From CALZJC01 sp041574955 (GTDB lineage Bacteria; Acidobacteriota; Thermoanaerobaculia; Multivoradales; JAHEKO01): DNA of 14,730 nt. Numbering within the stretch: the stretch's first letter is position 1; the number at the start of each line of letters is the position of its first letter. Below, piece by piece: positions 1 to 7,654 of the stretch. The stretch spans positions 1-14,730 of the forward strand of contig JBFGNS010000109.1 of NCBI GenBank assembly GCA_041574955.1. The letters are read 5' to 3'. Position numbers and translations under genes: made by a program. The notes under the pieces were generated by a model. The model was not told the origin of the DNA. It was given only the letters and a program-made list of their open reading frames with translations, and did not search any database.

Positions 1-207
1 ATCCAGGACGGCTACATGACGCTCAAGAACAAGGAGTACAAGCGCTCCGAGCTGGTGGCCGTCGGCCTGGTCGAGAAGGTGGGGCCCGAGCAGTGCGCGG
101 TGTGCCACAACGAGAACGTCCCGATCCCGGACTACAGCTTCGACTACGAGGCCAAGAAGGCCGAGGGCACGCACGAGAACTTCCCGCTCAAGTACAACCA
201 CGACTGA
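1..207 (+). CDS. Multiheme cytochrome c, C-terminal fragment
   Basis: This is the 3' end of a gene that begins before the window; the frame is open from base 1 and stops with TGA at 205-207. The visible 68 residues hold one heme-binding motif, CAVCH, followed by the pattern HNENVPIPDY and a lysine- and glutamate-rich tail ending in NHD. A phrase such as 'VGLVEKVGPEQCAVCHNE' is typical of the last heme of cytochrome c554-like multiheme proteins, which act in the periplasm as electron carriers or oxidoreductases. The number of hemes and the exact family cannot be known from the fragment. A methionine at base 16 is internal and should not be taken as the start. A perfect hairpin lies 25 bases after the stop, so the transcript probably ends here, separating it from the next gene. 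Confidence 0.8.
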   Translation: MQDGYMTLKNKEYKRSELVAVGLVEKVGPEQCAVCHNENVPIPDYSFDYEAKKAEGTHENFPLKYNHD

Positions 208-232
208 GCCCCCAGAGGGCGTGACCTGATAC

Positions 233-260
233 AACGGCCATCCGGGAACGGATGGCCGTT
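233..260 (+). terminator. Strong hairpin, probable terminator of the cytochrome gene
   Basis: Bases 233-244 (AACGGCCATCCG) and 249-260 (CGGATGGCCGTT) are perfect reverse complements of 12 bases, with a GGAA tetraloop of the GNRA class at 245-248. The stem lies 25 bases after the cytochrome stop codon. Only a pair of T bases ends the right arm and no long T run follows, so it is a terminator-like or mRNA-stabilising stem rather than a textbook intrinsic terminator. It sits just before the ribosome binding site of the next gene. Confidence 0.6.
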
Positions 261-283
261 CGCGTCTCTAGAGGAGGGATCCG

Positions 284-787
284 ATGCTGCGCCACGAGGA
301 GCTCGATCTCGTCCACCGGCTGGTGACCGGCCAGCGGGTGCTGTCGCTGTCGGTGCTGGTCGAAAGCAAACCGTACGTCGGCTTGCTGCCGTTCGTACCC
401 GCGGGCGACTTCGGTGCGGTGGTGGTCCACGCCTCGAGCCTGGCGCGCCACAGCCGGGGCTTGACGCCCGGCGCGCCGTTCGCCGCCCTGATCCATGCCG
501 ACGACCGGCCCGGCGCCGACCCCCTGCAGCTGCCCCGTCTCAGCCTGCAGGGAACCGTCCAGCGCCTCGAGCCGTCGACGCCTGACTGGGACGCCTGGCG
601 CGACCTGTACATCGAGAAGTACCCGACCAGCCGCAGCGTCTTCCAGCTCGGCGACTTCCACCTCTACCGGCTGACCATCGAGAGCTGCCGGCTTATCGCC
701 GGCTTCGGCTCGATCCACACCCTGACCCGGCAGACGCTGGCCGAGGCGGCAGCGGCGGATCGCTCCGCCGCCGAGCCGCCGGCGTAG
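284..787 (+). CDS. Split-barrel FMN/heme-binding protein (pyridoxamine 5'-phosphate oxidase / HugZ-like)
   Basis: A 167-residue soluble protein with no signal peptide or membrane segment. The start at 284 is supported by the strong ribosome binding site GAGGAGGG at 271-278. The order of elements (N-terminal 'LV...RVLSLSVLVESKPYVGLLPFVPAGDFGAVVVHASSLARHSRGL', then 'FAALIHADD', then the 'LSLQGTVQRL' strand, then 'YIEKYP...FQLGDFHLYRLTIESCRLIAGFG') is that of the PNPOx-like split barrel, and the end matches the HugZ/CREG type, where the closing strands end in a GFG-like turn. Family members bind FMN or heme; HugZ proteins degrade heme. No motif seen here decides between flavin reductase, oxidase and heme-degrading roles. 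The alanine-rich last 20 residues look disordered. The gene stands alone between a hairpin and a 241-base gap, so it is probably transcribed separately from both cytochrome loci. Confidence 0.75.
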   Translation: MLRHEELDLVHRLVTGQRVLSLSVLVESKPYVGLLPFVPAGDFGAVVVHASSLARHSRGLTPGAPFAALIHADDRPGADPLQLPRLSLQGTVQRLEPSTPDWDAWRDLYIEKYPTSRSVFQLGDFHLYRLTIESCRLIAGFGSIHTLTRQTLAEAAAADRSAAEPPA

Positions 788-1028
788 GCGGCACCCGCCG
801 GCGCCGATCGGCGCGCTCCGACACTCGCACCGGGGCGGGTCGGCAGCGCTCTCGTCCCGCCCGTGCGGGCGGCGGCGAGCAGTCCGCCCGGGTGTTGTGT
901 CCTAGCGCTCCAAACGGCGATAAAGCACCCTGACGTCTAGGAGCCACCCTCTTGCACAGCCCGCCGGGCGCCGGTCGACAACCGCACTACCGACTGCCAT
1001 CGGTTCCGGTGGCTCGCCTGGACCGCCG

Positions 1029-1535
1029 ATGAGCCGGCGCGCGCTGGGCTGGACCGCGGTCGGCGTCGTCCTTGCCGTGGTGGTCGGCGGCACGCTGGCA
1101 GCGGCCCGCCGGCCGCTCGAGCAGCCGATCGCCTTCAGCCACCAGCTGCACGTCGAGGAGATGGGCGCCGAGTGCACCGACTGCCACCAGCACGTGCTGA
1201 GCGGCAGCCGCGCAACCATCCCCAACATCGCGGTCTGTGCCGACTGTCACGAGGAAGCGCAGGGCGAGTCGCCGGACGAGGCCAGGCTGGTCGAGTACGT
1301 GCAGGCCGGCGAGCCGATCCCGTGGCGAAAGGTCTACACGGTCCCCGATCACGTCTACTTCTCCCACCGCCGCCACGCCGCGATCGCCGCCATCGAGTGC
1401 GAGATCTGCCACGGCCCGGTGGGGTCGAGCAGCGAGCCGGTCCGCCGCCAGGCGGTACCGATCACGATGGACGGCTGCATGGACTGCCACGAAGAGAGCG
1501 GCGCCAGCAACGACTGCATCTGGTGCCACTCCTGA
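1029..1535 (+). CDS. Membrane-anchored pentaheme cytochrome c (QrcA/ActA-like, cytochrome c7/c3 family)
   Basis: A 168-residue protein with an N-terminal hydrophobic helix at about residues 8-26 that looks like an uncleaved anchor, followed by a periplasmic domain. Five CxxCH motifs are present: C49-H53, C70-H74, C124-H128, C150-H154 and C163-H167. The repeated FSHxxH pattern (residues 36-41 and 111-116) is typical of class III/c7 cytochromes and offers histidines as distal heme ligands, so bis-histidine hemes are likely. It is the first gene of a compact operon; its stop is one base before the start of the molybdopterin-fold gene. By position and anchor it corresponds to QrcA of the Qrc complex (six hemes) or ActA of alternative complex III (five hemes), and would exchange electrons with soluble cytochromes. 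No clear Shine-Dalgarno sequence precedes the ATG. The upstream gap has only weak promoter-like hexamers (TTGTGT at 895-900, GATAAA at 919-924). Confidence 0.85.
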   Translation: MSRRALGWTAVGVVLAVVVGGTLAAARRPLEQPIAFSHQLHVEEMGAECTDCHQHVLSGSRATIPNIAVCADCHEEAQGESPDEARLVEYVQAGEPIPWRKVYTVPDHVYFSHRRHAAIAAIECEICHGPVGSSSEPVRRQAVPITMDGCMDCHEESGASNDCIWCHS

Positions 1536-1536
1536 G

Positions 1537-3948
1537 ATGCTGGTAGAGCGCCGCAGATTCCTGCAGCTGCTGGGCGGCACAGCCGCCGCCACTGCCGTCG
1601 CCGGCTGCGGCAGGCTGTGGCGGGTGCCCGACGAGCTGGTCGAGCTGGCGCAGCGCGGCCCTGGCATCGAGAGCCGGCTGCACACGGTGTGCGGCCTGTG
1701 CGAAGGCGGCTGCGGCGTCACCGCGCGCCTGGTGGACGGCCTGCCGGTCGGGCTCACCGGCAACCCGCGCCACCCGCTCAACCGCGGCGGCCTGTGCCCG
1801 GTGGGGCAGGCCGGCCTCGAGGTGCTGTATGCGCCGGGCCGGCTCGAGGGCCCGCTGGCGCGGGGTGCCGACGGAAAGCTGCGGGAGGTGGAGTGGGACG
1901 AGGCGCTGGCCGGGATCGCCGGGCGGCTGGGCGAGCTGGTGGCGGCCGGCCAGGGGGACCGCGTGGCGTTGCTCAGCGAGGAGTCCGGCGAGCTGTTCCA
2001 CCAGCTCGTGCTGTGCTTCGCGCACGCTCTGGGGTCACCCCACGTGGGCCGCGCTTCCGACCTCGCCGCCCTGCCCTACCGCCTGACCCAGGGTCTCGAC
2101 CAGGTGCCCGGGCACGACCTCGGTGGCGCCGACCTGGTGCTGTCGGTCGGCCTCGACCTGTTCGAGGACGGCCCGGCTCCGCTGCACGCCATCAGCGCCC
2201 TGGTCGGCGCCCGCGAGGAGCGCCGGGCGAGCGTGCTCCACATCGGGTCGCGGCTGTCGCCGTCGGCCACCAAAGCGGCGCAGCACCTGGCAGTGCAGCC
2301 GGGCACGCACGCCGCCGCCGCCCTCGGCATCGCCCACGTGCTGGTGCGCGAGGGGCGCTACGACGCCCGCTTCGTGGCCGAGCACACCTTCGGCTTCGAC
2401 GACTGGACCGACGAGCAGGGCCGGCAGCGGCTGGGCTTCCGCCGCCTGCTGCTCGAGCGCTACTACCCGGACCGCGCGGCCGCCCTGGCCGGCTGCCAAC
2501 CCGGCGAGCTGATCCGCATGGCGCGGCGGCTGGCGCGCGCCCGCTCCCCGATCGCGGTCTACGGCGGCGAGGCCACGGCTTCGTCGAACGCCGTCTGGAC
2601 CGCCATAGCGGTGCAGGCGCTCAACGCCTTGCTGGGTAGCTTCGACCGCCCGGGCGGTGTGGTGCTGGCGCCGCCAATCCCCTTCACGCCGCTCGAGCTG
2701 TCAGCCGGCGGCGCGGGCTTGTTCGCGCCGGCGAAAGCTCTCGCGACCGACCCGCTGGCGGCGCTCGCCGCCGGCGCCGAGCAGCTCGAGGCCTTGTTCC
2801 TCGTCGGCTGCAACCCGCTCCACGACAGCCCGCTCGCCGGCAAGCTGCGGGCTGCGCTCGCGCGCATCCCGCTGGTGGTGAGCTTCGCGCCGTTCCTCGA
2901 TGAGACGGCGGCCGCCGCCGACTACGTCCTGCCGGCGAGCCTGGCGCTCGAGAGCTGGAGCGAGGCGACTACACCGCCGGGAGTGGCCTTCAGCGTGCTC
3001 GGCGTCAGCCAGCCGGCGGTCGAGCCGCTGTTCGACACCCGGCATCCGGGCGACGCGCTGCTCGATCTGGCCGGCCGGCTGGGTGGCGGCGCTGCCAGTG
3101 CACTGCCCTGGCAGAGCTACGCCGACTACCTCCAGCACCGGCTCGAGGGGCTGGCGAGGTCGGGGCAGGGGGCGGTGGTCTCGGGCTCGTTCGAGGAAGC
3201 CTGGGTGCACTTCCTCGAGGAGCGCGGCTGGCGGTTCCTCGAGCGCGACGATCCCAAGGAGTTCTGGCAGGACCTCATCCGCGAGGGCGGCTGGTGGAAC
3301 CCGGTGCACGCGCGGCAGGACTGGGCGCGGCTGTTCCCGACCGAGAGCGGCCGCTACGAGTTCTTTTCCCGGGCCCTCGAGCGCCACCTGCGCGAGCGGG
3401 GCGGCGGCGAGGCCGGGCTGGCGGCCGGCATCGCCGAGCTCGGGCTGGCGGCCGAGGGCGACGAAGCCTGCCTGCCCCACTTCGAGCCGCCGCGGCTCGA
3501 CGGCGAAGGCGAGCTCGTCCTGGTGCCGTTCCGACCGATCACCGGCCGCGGCAGGCTGGCGGTGGTGTCGCCGATGGTGCTCGAGATGTACGGCTATCCG
3601 GTCTTGAGCGGCTGGCAGAGCTGGGTCGAGCTGGCGCCCGAGACCGCCCACCAGCTGCACCTCGAGGAGGGCGACCGGGTGGCGGTCGAATCGGCCCACG
3701 GCAGCATCGAGTGCGTCGTGCGTGTCGAGCCGCGAGCCACCCCCGGCGCCGTCCACGTCCCGCTCGGCCTCGGCCACGAGCGGCTCGGCATCGCCCAGGG
3801 CGTGGGCGCCAACCCGCTGACCGTGCTGGCCGAGGTCGCGGAGCCGCTGACCGGCGCCGCCGCGCTGGTCTCCACCCGGGTCCGGCTCAGCCGCATCGCC
3901 CGGCGCGCGCGCGGCGGCGTCCGACCCCTGGCAGGAGCCCACGGCTGA
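1537..3948 (+). CDS. Molybdopterin-oxidoreductase-fold subunit with Tat signal and lipobox (QrcB-like)
   Basis: An 803-residue protein. The frame is open upstream through the cytochrome gene, but the ATG at 1537, one base after the cytochrome stop, is chosen because it begins a good Tat signal (ERRRFLQLL, residues 4-12) followed by a lipobox VAGC with C24. An N-terminal iron-sulfur motif is intact: C52, C55, C59 and C87. The body has the DMSO-reductase-family plan, with a conserved 'FLVGCNPLHDSP' stretch near 421-432, 'ADYVLPASLALES' near 461-473 and a C-terminal beta-barrel domain ('ELAPETAHQLHLEEGDRV', about 698-714). The usual basic residue after the fourth cysteine is replaced (CPVGQ), and no cysteine or selenocysteine is seen where the molybdenum ligand is expected (GSPHVGRASDLAALP, 166-180). 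This resembles Qrc/ActB subunits, which serve in electron transfer rather than catalysis. It could still be a catalytic enzyme using Ser174 or Asp175 as ligand. Confidence 0.82.
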   Translation: MLVERRRFLQLLGGTAAATAVAGCGRLWRVPDELVELAQRGPGIESRLHTVCGLCEGGCGVTARLVDGLPVGLTGNPRHPLNRGGLCPVGQAGLEVLYAPGRLEGPLARGADGKLREVEWDEALAGIAGRLGELVAAGQGDRVALLSEESGELFHQLVLCFAHALGSPHVGRASDLAALPYRLTQGLDQVPGHDLGGADLVLSVGLDLFEDGPAPLHAISALVGAREERRASVLHIGSRLSPSATKAAQHLAVQPGTHAAAALGIAHVLVREGRYDARFVAEHTFGFDDWTDEQGRQRLGFRRLLLERYYPDRAAALAGCQPGELIRMARRLARARSPIAVYGGEATASSNAVWTAIAVQALNALLGSFDRPGGVVLAPPIPFTPLELSAGGAGLFAPAKALATDPLAALAAGAEQLEALFLVGCNPLHDSPLAGKLRAALARIPLVVSFAPFLDETAAAADYVLPASLALESWSEATTPPGVAFSVLGVSQPAVEPLFDTRHPGDALLDLAGRLGGGAASALPWQSYADYLQHRLEGLARSGQGAVVSGSFEEAWVHFLEERGWRFLERDDPKEFWQDLIREGGWWNPVHARQDWARLFPTESGRYEFFSRALERHLRERGGGEAGLAAGIAELGLAAEGDEACLPHFEPPRLDGEGELVLVPFRPITGRGRLAVVSPMVLEMYGYPVLSGWQSWVELAPETAHQLHLEEGDRVAVESAHGSIECVVRVEPRATPGAVHVPLGLGHERLGIAQGVGANPLTVLAEVAEPLTGAAALVSTRVRLSRIARRARGGVRPLAGAHG

Positions 3949-4631
3949 TGGCTCGCTGGGGCATGACCATCGACCTCGACCGCTGCACCGGCTGCGGCAA
4001 CTGCATGGCCGCCTGTCATCAGGAGAACAACCTGACGGCGGTGGGTCCCGAGGAGACGCGCGAGAACCGCGCCTTCCACTGGCTGCGGGTGCTGCGCGAA
4101 GTCGACGGCGAGGCGCCCAACCAGAAGGTCACCTACAAGCCGGTGCTGTGCGTGCAGTGCGACGATCCGCCGTGCGTGCGGGTCTGCCCGGTGCACGCCA
4201 CCTACCGCAACGAGGAAGGCATCGTCGGCCAGGTCTACAGCCGCTGCATCGGCTGCCGCTACTGCATGGCCGCCTGCCCGTACAACGCCAAGGTGTTCAA
4301 CTGGTTCGAGCCGGAGTGGCCGGGCGACCTGGTGAAGAAGGCCAACCCGGACGTCTCGCTCAGGCCCAAGGGCGTGGTCGAGAAGTGCACCTTCTGCCAT
4401 CACCGGGTGGTGCGCGCCCGCGAACAGGCCGCCGCCGACGGGCGCGAGCTGCGCGACGGCGACGTGACCACCGCGTGTGCCGAGAGTTGCCCGGCCAAGG
4501 CGATCGTGTTCGGCGACCTGGACGATCCCGACAGCCGGGTCAGCCGGCTGGCGCGCAGCCCGCGCGCCTACCGGCCACACGCCGATCTCGGAACGCGGCC
4601 GAAGGTGATCTACCTGGCGGAGCAGGAGTGA
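3948..4631 (+). CDS. Four-cluster ferredoxin-type electron-transfer subunit (QrcC/PsrB/DmsB-like)
   Basis: A 227-residue protein whose ATG overlaps the previous stop by one base (TGATG), which implies translational coupling; a second possible start is the ATG at 3963. Sixteen cysteines fall into four cluster-binding groups: CTGCGNCMAAC (13-23), CVQCDDPPCVRVCP, CIGCRYCMAACP, and CTFC with the later CAESCP. This is the standard arrangement of the iron-sulfur subunit in complex iron-sulfur molybdoenzymes and in Qrc. It carries no signal peptide of its own, so it probably leaves the cytoplasm bound to the Tat-exported partner encoded just upstream. Its role would be to carry electrons between the NrfD-type membrane subunit and the molybdopterin-fold or cytochrome subunits. 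Nothing is truncated or missing in the cluster motifs. Confidence 0.92.
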   Translation: MARWGMTIDLDRCTGCGNCMAACHQENNLTAVGPEETRENRAFHWLRVLREVDGEAPNQKVTYKPVLCVQCDDPPCVRVCPVHATYRNEEGIVGQVYSRCIGCRYCMAACPYNAKVFNWFEPEWPGDLVKKANPDVSLRPKGVVEKCTFCHHRVVRAREQAAADGRELRDGDVTTACAESCPAKAIVFGDLDDPDSRVSRLARSPRAYRPHADLGTRPKVIYLAEQE

Positions 4632-4653
4632 CGGACCGCGACGGGACGGAGCG

Positions 4654-6021
4654 ATGAGCGACCAGGCGCAAGACCGAGACCGGCCGACGCAGGGACTCGA
4701 CGCCGTCGACGTCAGCGATCTGCTGCGCTCGGTCGAGGGCCCCGGCACCGGCTTCCGCGTCGCGTCCACACTGCTCATCCTGGTGATCCTCGGCGGCTGG
4801 GTGATCTTCGGCCGGCAGCTGCTGTACGGCCTCGGGGTCACCGGCCTCAACCAGCCGGTGGCCTGGGGCTTCTACATCGTCAACTTCGTGTTCTTCATCG
4901 GCATCAGCCACGCCGGCACCCTGATCTCCGCCATCCTGCGGCTGTCCAACGCCGAGTGGCGGCGCCCCATCACCCGCATGGCCGAGGTGATCACGGTGGT
5001 GGTGCTGGCGATCGGCGGCTTCCACCCGGTGCTCGACCTCGGCCGGCCCGACCGGATGCTCAACATCTTCAGCGCCGGGCGGCTGCAGTCGCCGCTGCTG
5101 TGGGACGTCAGCTCGATCACCGCCTACTTCATGGCCTCGACGGTCTACCTGTACATCCCGCTCATCCCCGACATCGCGCTGCTGCGCGACCGCGGCGCCA
5201 AGCCCCAATGGCTCTACAAGTTCATGGCCTGGGGCTGGCAGGACACCCCGCGCCAGCGCCACGTGCTGGAGCGCGCGGTCTCGATCCTCATGGTGCTGGT
5301 GATCCCGATCGCGGTGTCGGTGCACACGGTGATCTCCTACATCTTCGCCATGACGCTTCAGCCCGGCTGGCACTCGACCATCTTCGGGCCGTACTTCGTC
5401 GTCGGAGCGATCTTCTCCGGCATCGCCGCGCTGCTGGTGGTGATGATCGTGCTGAGGAAGATCTTCCGCCTCGAGCGCTACCTGAAAGAGATCCACTTCG
5501 ACCACCTGTCGAAGCTGCTGCTGATCATGGCGCTGCTGTGGTTCTACTTCACCTTCTCGGAGTACCTGACCGCCTTCTTCGGCAACGAGCCGAGCGAGAT
5601 GGGGGTCTTCTACTACAAGCTGACCGGCCCCTACTGGCCGTGGTTCTGGGGCATGGTGGCGTGCAACTTCTTGATCCCGGTGGCGATCCTCAGCTTCAAG
5701 CGGACGCGGCGGGTGCCGGGGATCCTCGTCGCCTCGATCGCGGTGGTCATCGGCATGTGGCTCGAGCGGCTCAACATCGTGGTGCCGTCGCTGGCCAACC
5801 CGCGTCTGCCCTACCCCGCCGGCTTCTACGTGCCGAGCCTGGTCGAGTGGGCGATGTTCGCCGGCGGCATCGCCACCTTCATCCTCGGCTTCGTGCTGTT
5901 CGCCCGCTTCTTCCCGCTGATCTCGATATGGGAGCTGAAGGAGGGTCGGGAGGAGGCCGTCCGAGAGACGATGAAGAGGGTCGAGAGCTATCTGCCCGAC
6001 CCGGCGCCACGGGAGAGCTGA
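4654..6021 (+). CDS. NrfD/PsrC-family integral membrane quinone-binding subunit (QrcD/ActC-like)
   Basis: A 455-residue membrane protein with about ten hydrophobic segments (near 36-56, 69-97, 108-124, 150-172, 207-230, 244-268, 285-308, 328-347, 356-375, 397-420). The stretch NQPVAWGFYIVNFVFFIGIS followed by HAGTLISAILRL (66-97) is the hallmark of the ActC/QrcD branch of the NrfD family; GGFHPVLDLGRPDR (121-134) is also conserved in that branch. Ten helices, rather than the eight of PsrC, fit ActC or QrcD. Such subunits bind menaquinone or ubiquinone on the periplasmic side. The start has the purine-rich GGGACGGAG just upstream, and the gene is 22 bases after the ferredoxin gene. Soluble tails (1-33, 425-455) are polar. 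Direction of electron flow, quinone reduction or quinol oxidation, cannot be read from sequence alone. Confidence 0.92.
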   Translation: MSDQAQDRDRPTQGLDAVDVSDLLRSVEGPGTGFRVASTLLILVILGGWVIFGRQLLYGLGVTGLNQPVAWGFYIVNFVFFIGISHAGTLISAILRLSNAEWRRPITRMAEVITVVVLAIGGFHPVLDLGRPDRMLNIFSAGRLQSPLLWDVSSITAYFMASTVYLYIPLIPDIALLRDRGAKPQWLYKFMAWGWQDTPRQRHVLERAVSILMVLVIPIAVSVHTVISYIFAMTLQPGWHSTIFGPYFVVGAIFSGIAALLVVMIVLRKIFRLERYLKEIHFDHLSKLLLIMALLWFYFTFSEYLTAFFGNEPSEMGVFYYKLTGPYWPWFWGMVACNFLIPVAILSFKRTRRVPGILVASIAVVIGMWLERLNIVVPSLANPRLPYPAGFYVPSLVEWAMFAGGIATFILGFVLFARFFPLISIWELKEGREEAVRETMKRVESYLPDPAPRES

Positions 6022-6022
6022 G

Positions 6023-6307
6023 ATGAGTGCGTCCGACAGCGGCATCGGAGTCACGCCGCGCTGGATCTATGCCCTGCAGGTCGCCTCGGTCGGCGTCATG
6101 TGGGTCTTCGTGATCGGCATCAGCGGCTGGATCCTCCACCTCAACCGCCTGTCGCACCGCCTGCAGGACGTGCCGTCGGCGACGGTGGCGATCTCGATCG
6201 TCGCCATCCCGGTCTTCCTCACGGGCGCCTCGGTGCTGACCTACGTCTTCGTGGGGCTGCAACGCGGCCGGCGAACCCCCGGCCCCGAGCCGGAGGGTGA
6301 GGCGTGA
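6023..6307 (+). CDS. Small two-helix membrane protein of the cytochrome complex operon
   Basis: A 94-residue protein starting one base after the NrfD-type stop and overlapping the next gene's GTG start by four bases. Two hydrophobic helices are visible at about 16-38 and 54-78, joined by a short polar loop (HLNRLSHRLQDVPSA) containing His39 and His45, with a short proline- and glutamate-rich tail. I do not recognise a named family. Its position inside the operon, with overlapping starts and stops on both sides, says it is made together with the complex. Small membrane subunits are also known in alternative complex III (for example ActF-like or ActD-like), so an accessory or assembly subunit of the same complex is the best guess; a heme-binding role of the loop histidines is only a possibility. 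Confidence 0.7.
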   Translation: MSASDSGIGVTPRWIYALQVASVGVMWVFVIGISGWILHLNRLSHRLQDVPSATVAISIVAIPVFLTGASVLTYVFVGLQRGRRTPGPEPEGEA

Positions 6308-7467
6308 CCGCCGCCCGCGTCGGCCGCCTGCTGTTAGGGCTGCCACTGTTCGCGGCGGCAACGCTGGCCGAAGCGCCGCCGCTGCCCGACAACCCCCTGG
6401 CCGGCCGGCTGCTGTTCGAGAGCCGGAGCTGCGTGCTGTGCCACAGCCTGGCCGGCGACGAAGCCGGCGTCGGTCCCGGCCTCGGCCGCGGCGCCGCCTT
6501 CAGCAGCAGCTTTCTCGACCTCGGCGCCGACCTGTGGAACCACGTGCCGGGCATGGCGGTGAGCCTCGACGACGCCCACCTCGGCTGGCCCGAGCTGACG
6601 CCGGGCGAGGTGAGCGAGCTGACCGCGTTCATCTACTTCATCGCCTACCTCGGCCGCCCGGGCGATGCGGCGTCAGGGCGCCGGCTGTTCGACGGCAAGG
6701 GCTGCGCCGTCTGCCACGAGGCGGGCGGCGGCCGCCGTGGCGCGCCCGACCTCGCCGAGCTGCGCCGCTTCGCCTCGCCGCTCTATATCGCCCAGGCGAT
6801 CTGGAATCACGGTCCGGAGATGCTCGAGTCGATCGGCCTCGCCGGCATGCGCGCGCCGGGCTTCGCCGAGGGTGATCTCGCCGATCTCAGCGCCTTCCTG
6901 CGCCAAGCCGCCGCCGCCGGTCCCCAGGAGCGGGTGCTGGTGGCGCCCGGCAACCCCAACCGCGGTGGCGAGCTGTTCCGCTCCCGCGGCTGCCCGCTCT
7001 GCCACGGCCAGGACGCCCGTGGCGGCCAGGGGCCCGACCTGACGCGCGCCGACCTCCACCGCTCGGCCGAGGCGATCGCGGGGACGATGTGGAACCACGC
7101 CCCGGAGATGCGCGACGCCATGCGGGCGCGCGGTCTGGCGTGGCCGCGCTTCACCACCGCGGAGCTGGCCGACCTGGTGGCCTACCTCTACTTCCTGCCG
7201 TTCGCCGATCCGCCGGGCGACGCCGAGCGCGGCCGCCGGGTGTTCGCCTCCCGGTCGTGCTCGGAGTGTCACGGCGGCGGCGAATCGCCGCACGAGGGTC
7301 CCGACCTCGCCGGCTCCGGCGTCACCGCCAGTCCGGCCGACTTCGTCTCCGCGCTCTGGAACCACGCGCCGCTGATGAAGGAGGCCATCCTGGGCGAGGG
7401 GCGACCCTGGCCCGAGCTCACCGGCGACGACCTGCGGGACCTTCTCGCCTACCTGGCCGAGCCCTAG
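6304..7467 (+). CDS. Secreted tetra-domain class I cytochrome c (four CxxCH / WNHxPxM repeats)
   Basis: A 387-residue protein starting with GTG at 6304, overlapping the previous stop (GTGA). Residues 1-24 form a signal peptide ending near LAEA. Four tandem class I cytochrome domains of about 90-95 residues follow, with heme motifs C43-H47 (CVLCH), C134-H138 (CAVCH), C230-H234 (CPLCH) and C319-H323 (CSECH). Each is followed 32-37 residues later by W-N-H-x-P-x-M (methionines M84, M173, M269, M358), then a helix such as LTAFIYFIAYL. The methionine is a natural candidate for the sixth heme ligand, the proximal ligand being the CxxCH histidine. No membrane anchor follows the signal, so it is likely periplasmic. 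As the last gene of the operon it probably takes electrons from, or gives them to, the NrfD-type complex, acting as a four-heme wire towards a terminal oxidase or reductase. Confidence 0.88.
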   Translation: MTAARVGRLLLGLPLFAAATLAEAPPLPDNPLAGRLLFESRSCVLCHSLAGDEAGVGPGLGRGAAFSSSFLDLGADLWNHVPGMAVSLDDAHLGWPELTPGEVSELTAFIYFIAYLGRPGDAASGRRLFDGKGCAVCHEAGGGRRGAPDLAELRRFASPLYIAQAIWNHGPEMLESIGLAGMRAPGFAEGDLADLSAFLRQAAAAGPQERVLVAPGNPNRGGELFRSRGCPLCHGQDARGGQGPDLTRADLHRSAEAIAGTMWNHAPEMRDAMRARGLAWPRFTTAELADLVAYLYFLPFADPPGDAERGRRVFASRSCSECHGGGESPHEGPDLAGSGVTASPADFVSALWNHAPLMKEAILGEGRPWPELTGDDLRDLLAYLAEP

Positions 7468-7654
7468 GGCTGTTCCCCGGTCTGCGGAGCCTGTCTAGCT
7501 CCCGTCGGCGCCGATTTTTTCGACTCGCCGCCATAAATCCCGCTCACTCCGCCGCTCTCGCCCGGCCGCCGAAGTCGGTCGCTGTAGAGCTAACTTACTT
7601 GCTTTCAGAGAGTTATACCTGTCAACATCCCGCCAGGTCCATCGACGAGCCTCG

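Noticed and set aside
801..814. GCGCCGATCGGCGC palindrome after the split-barrel gene
   Set aside because: It is perfect but short, has no loop or T run, and such GC palindromes are expected at this base composition.
1237..1536. Extra 100 N-terminal residues for the molybdopterin-fold protein
   Set aside because: This extension overlaps the pentaheme cytochrome gene, is Arg/Ser/Thr-rich, and would bury the Tat signal that begins at 1537.
2701..3942. 413-residue open frame on the - strand
   Set aside because: It is a shadow of the molybdopterin-fold gene with no recognisable domain.
4540..6054. 504-residue open frame on the - strand
   Set aside because: It lies opposite the NrfD-type gene, is very rich in His, Asp, Arg and Glu with no hydrophobic core, and is a GC-bias shadow of the membrane protein codons.
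7460..7471. AGCCCTAGGGCT palindrome over the stop codon of the tetra-domain cytochrome gene
   Set aside because: It has no loop for a hairpin and no T run, so it is probably chance; no terminator could be confirmed for this operon.
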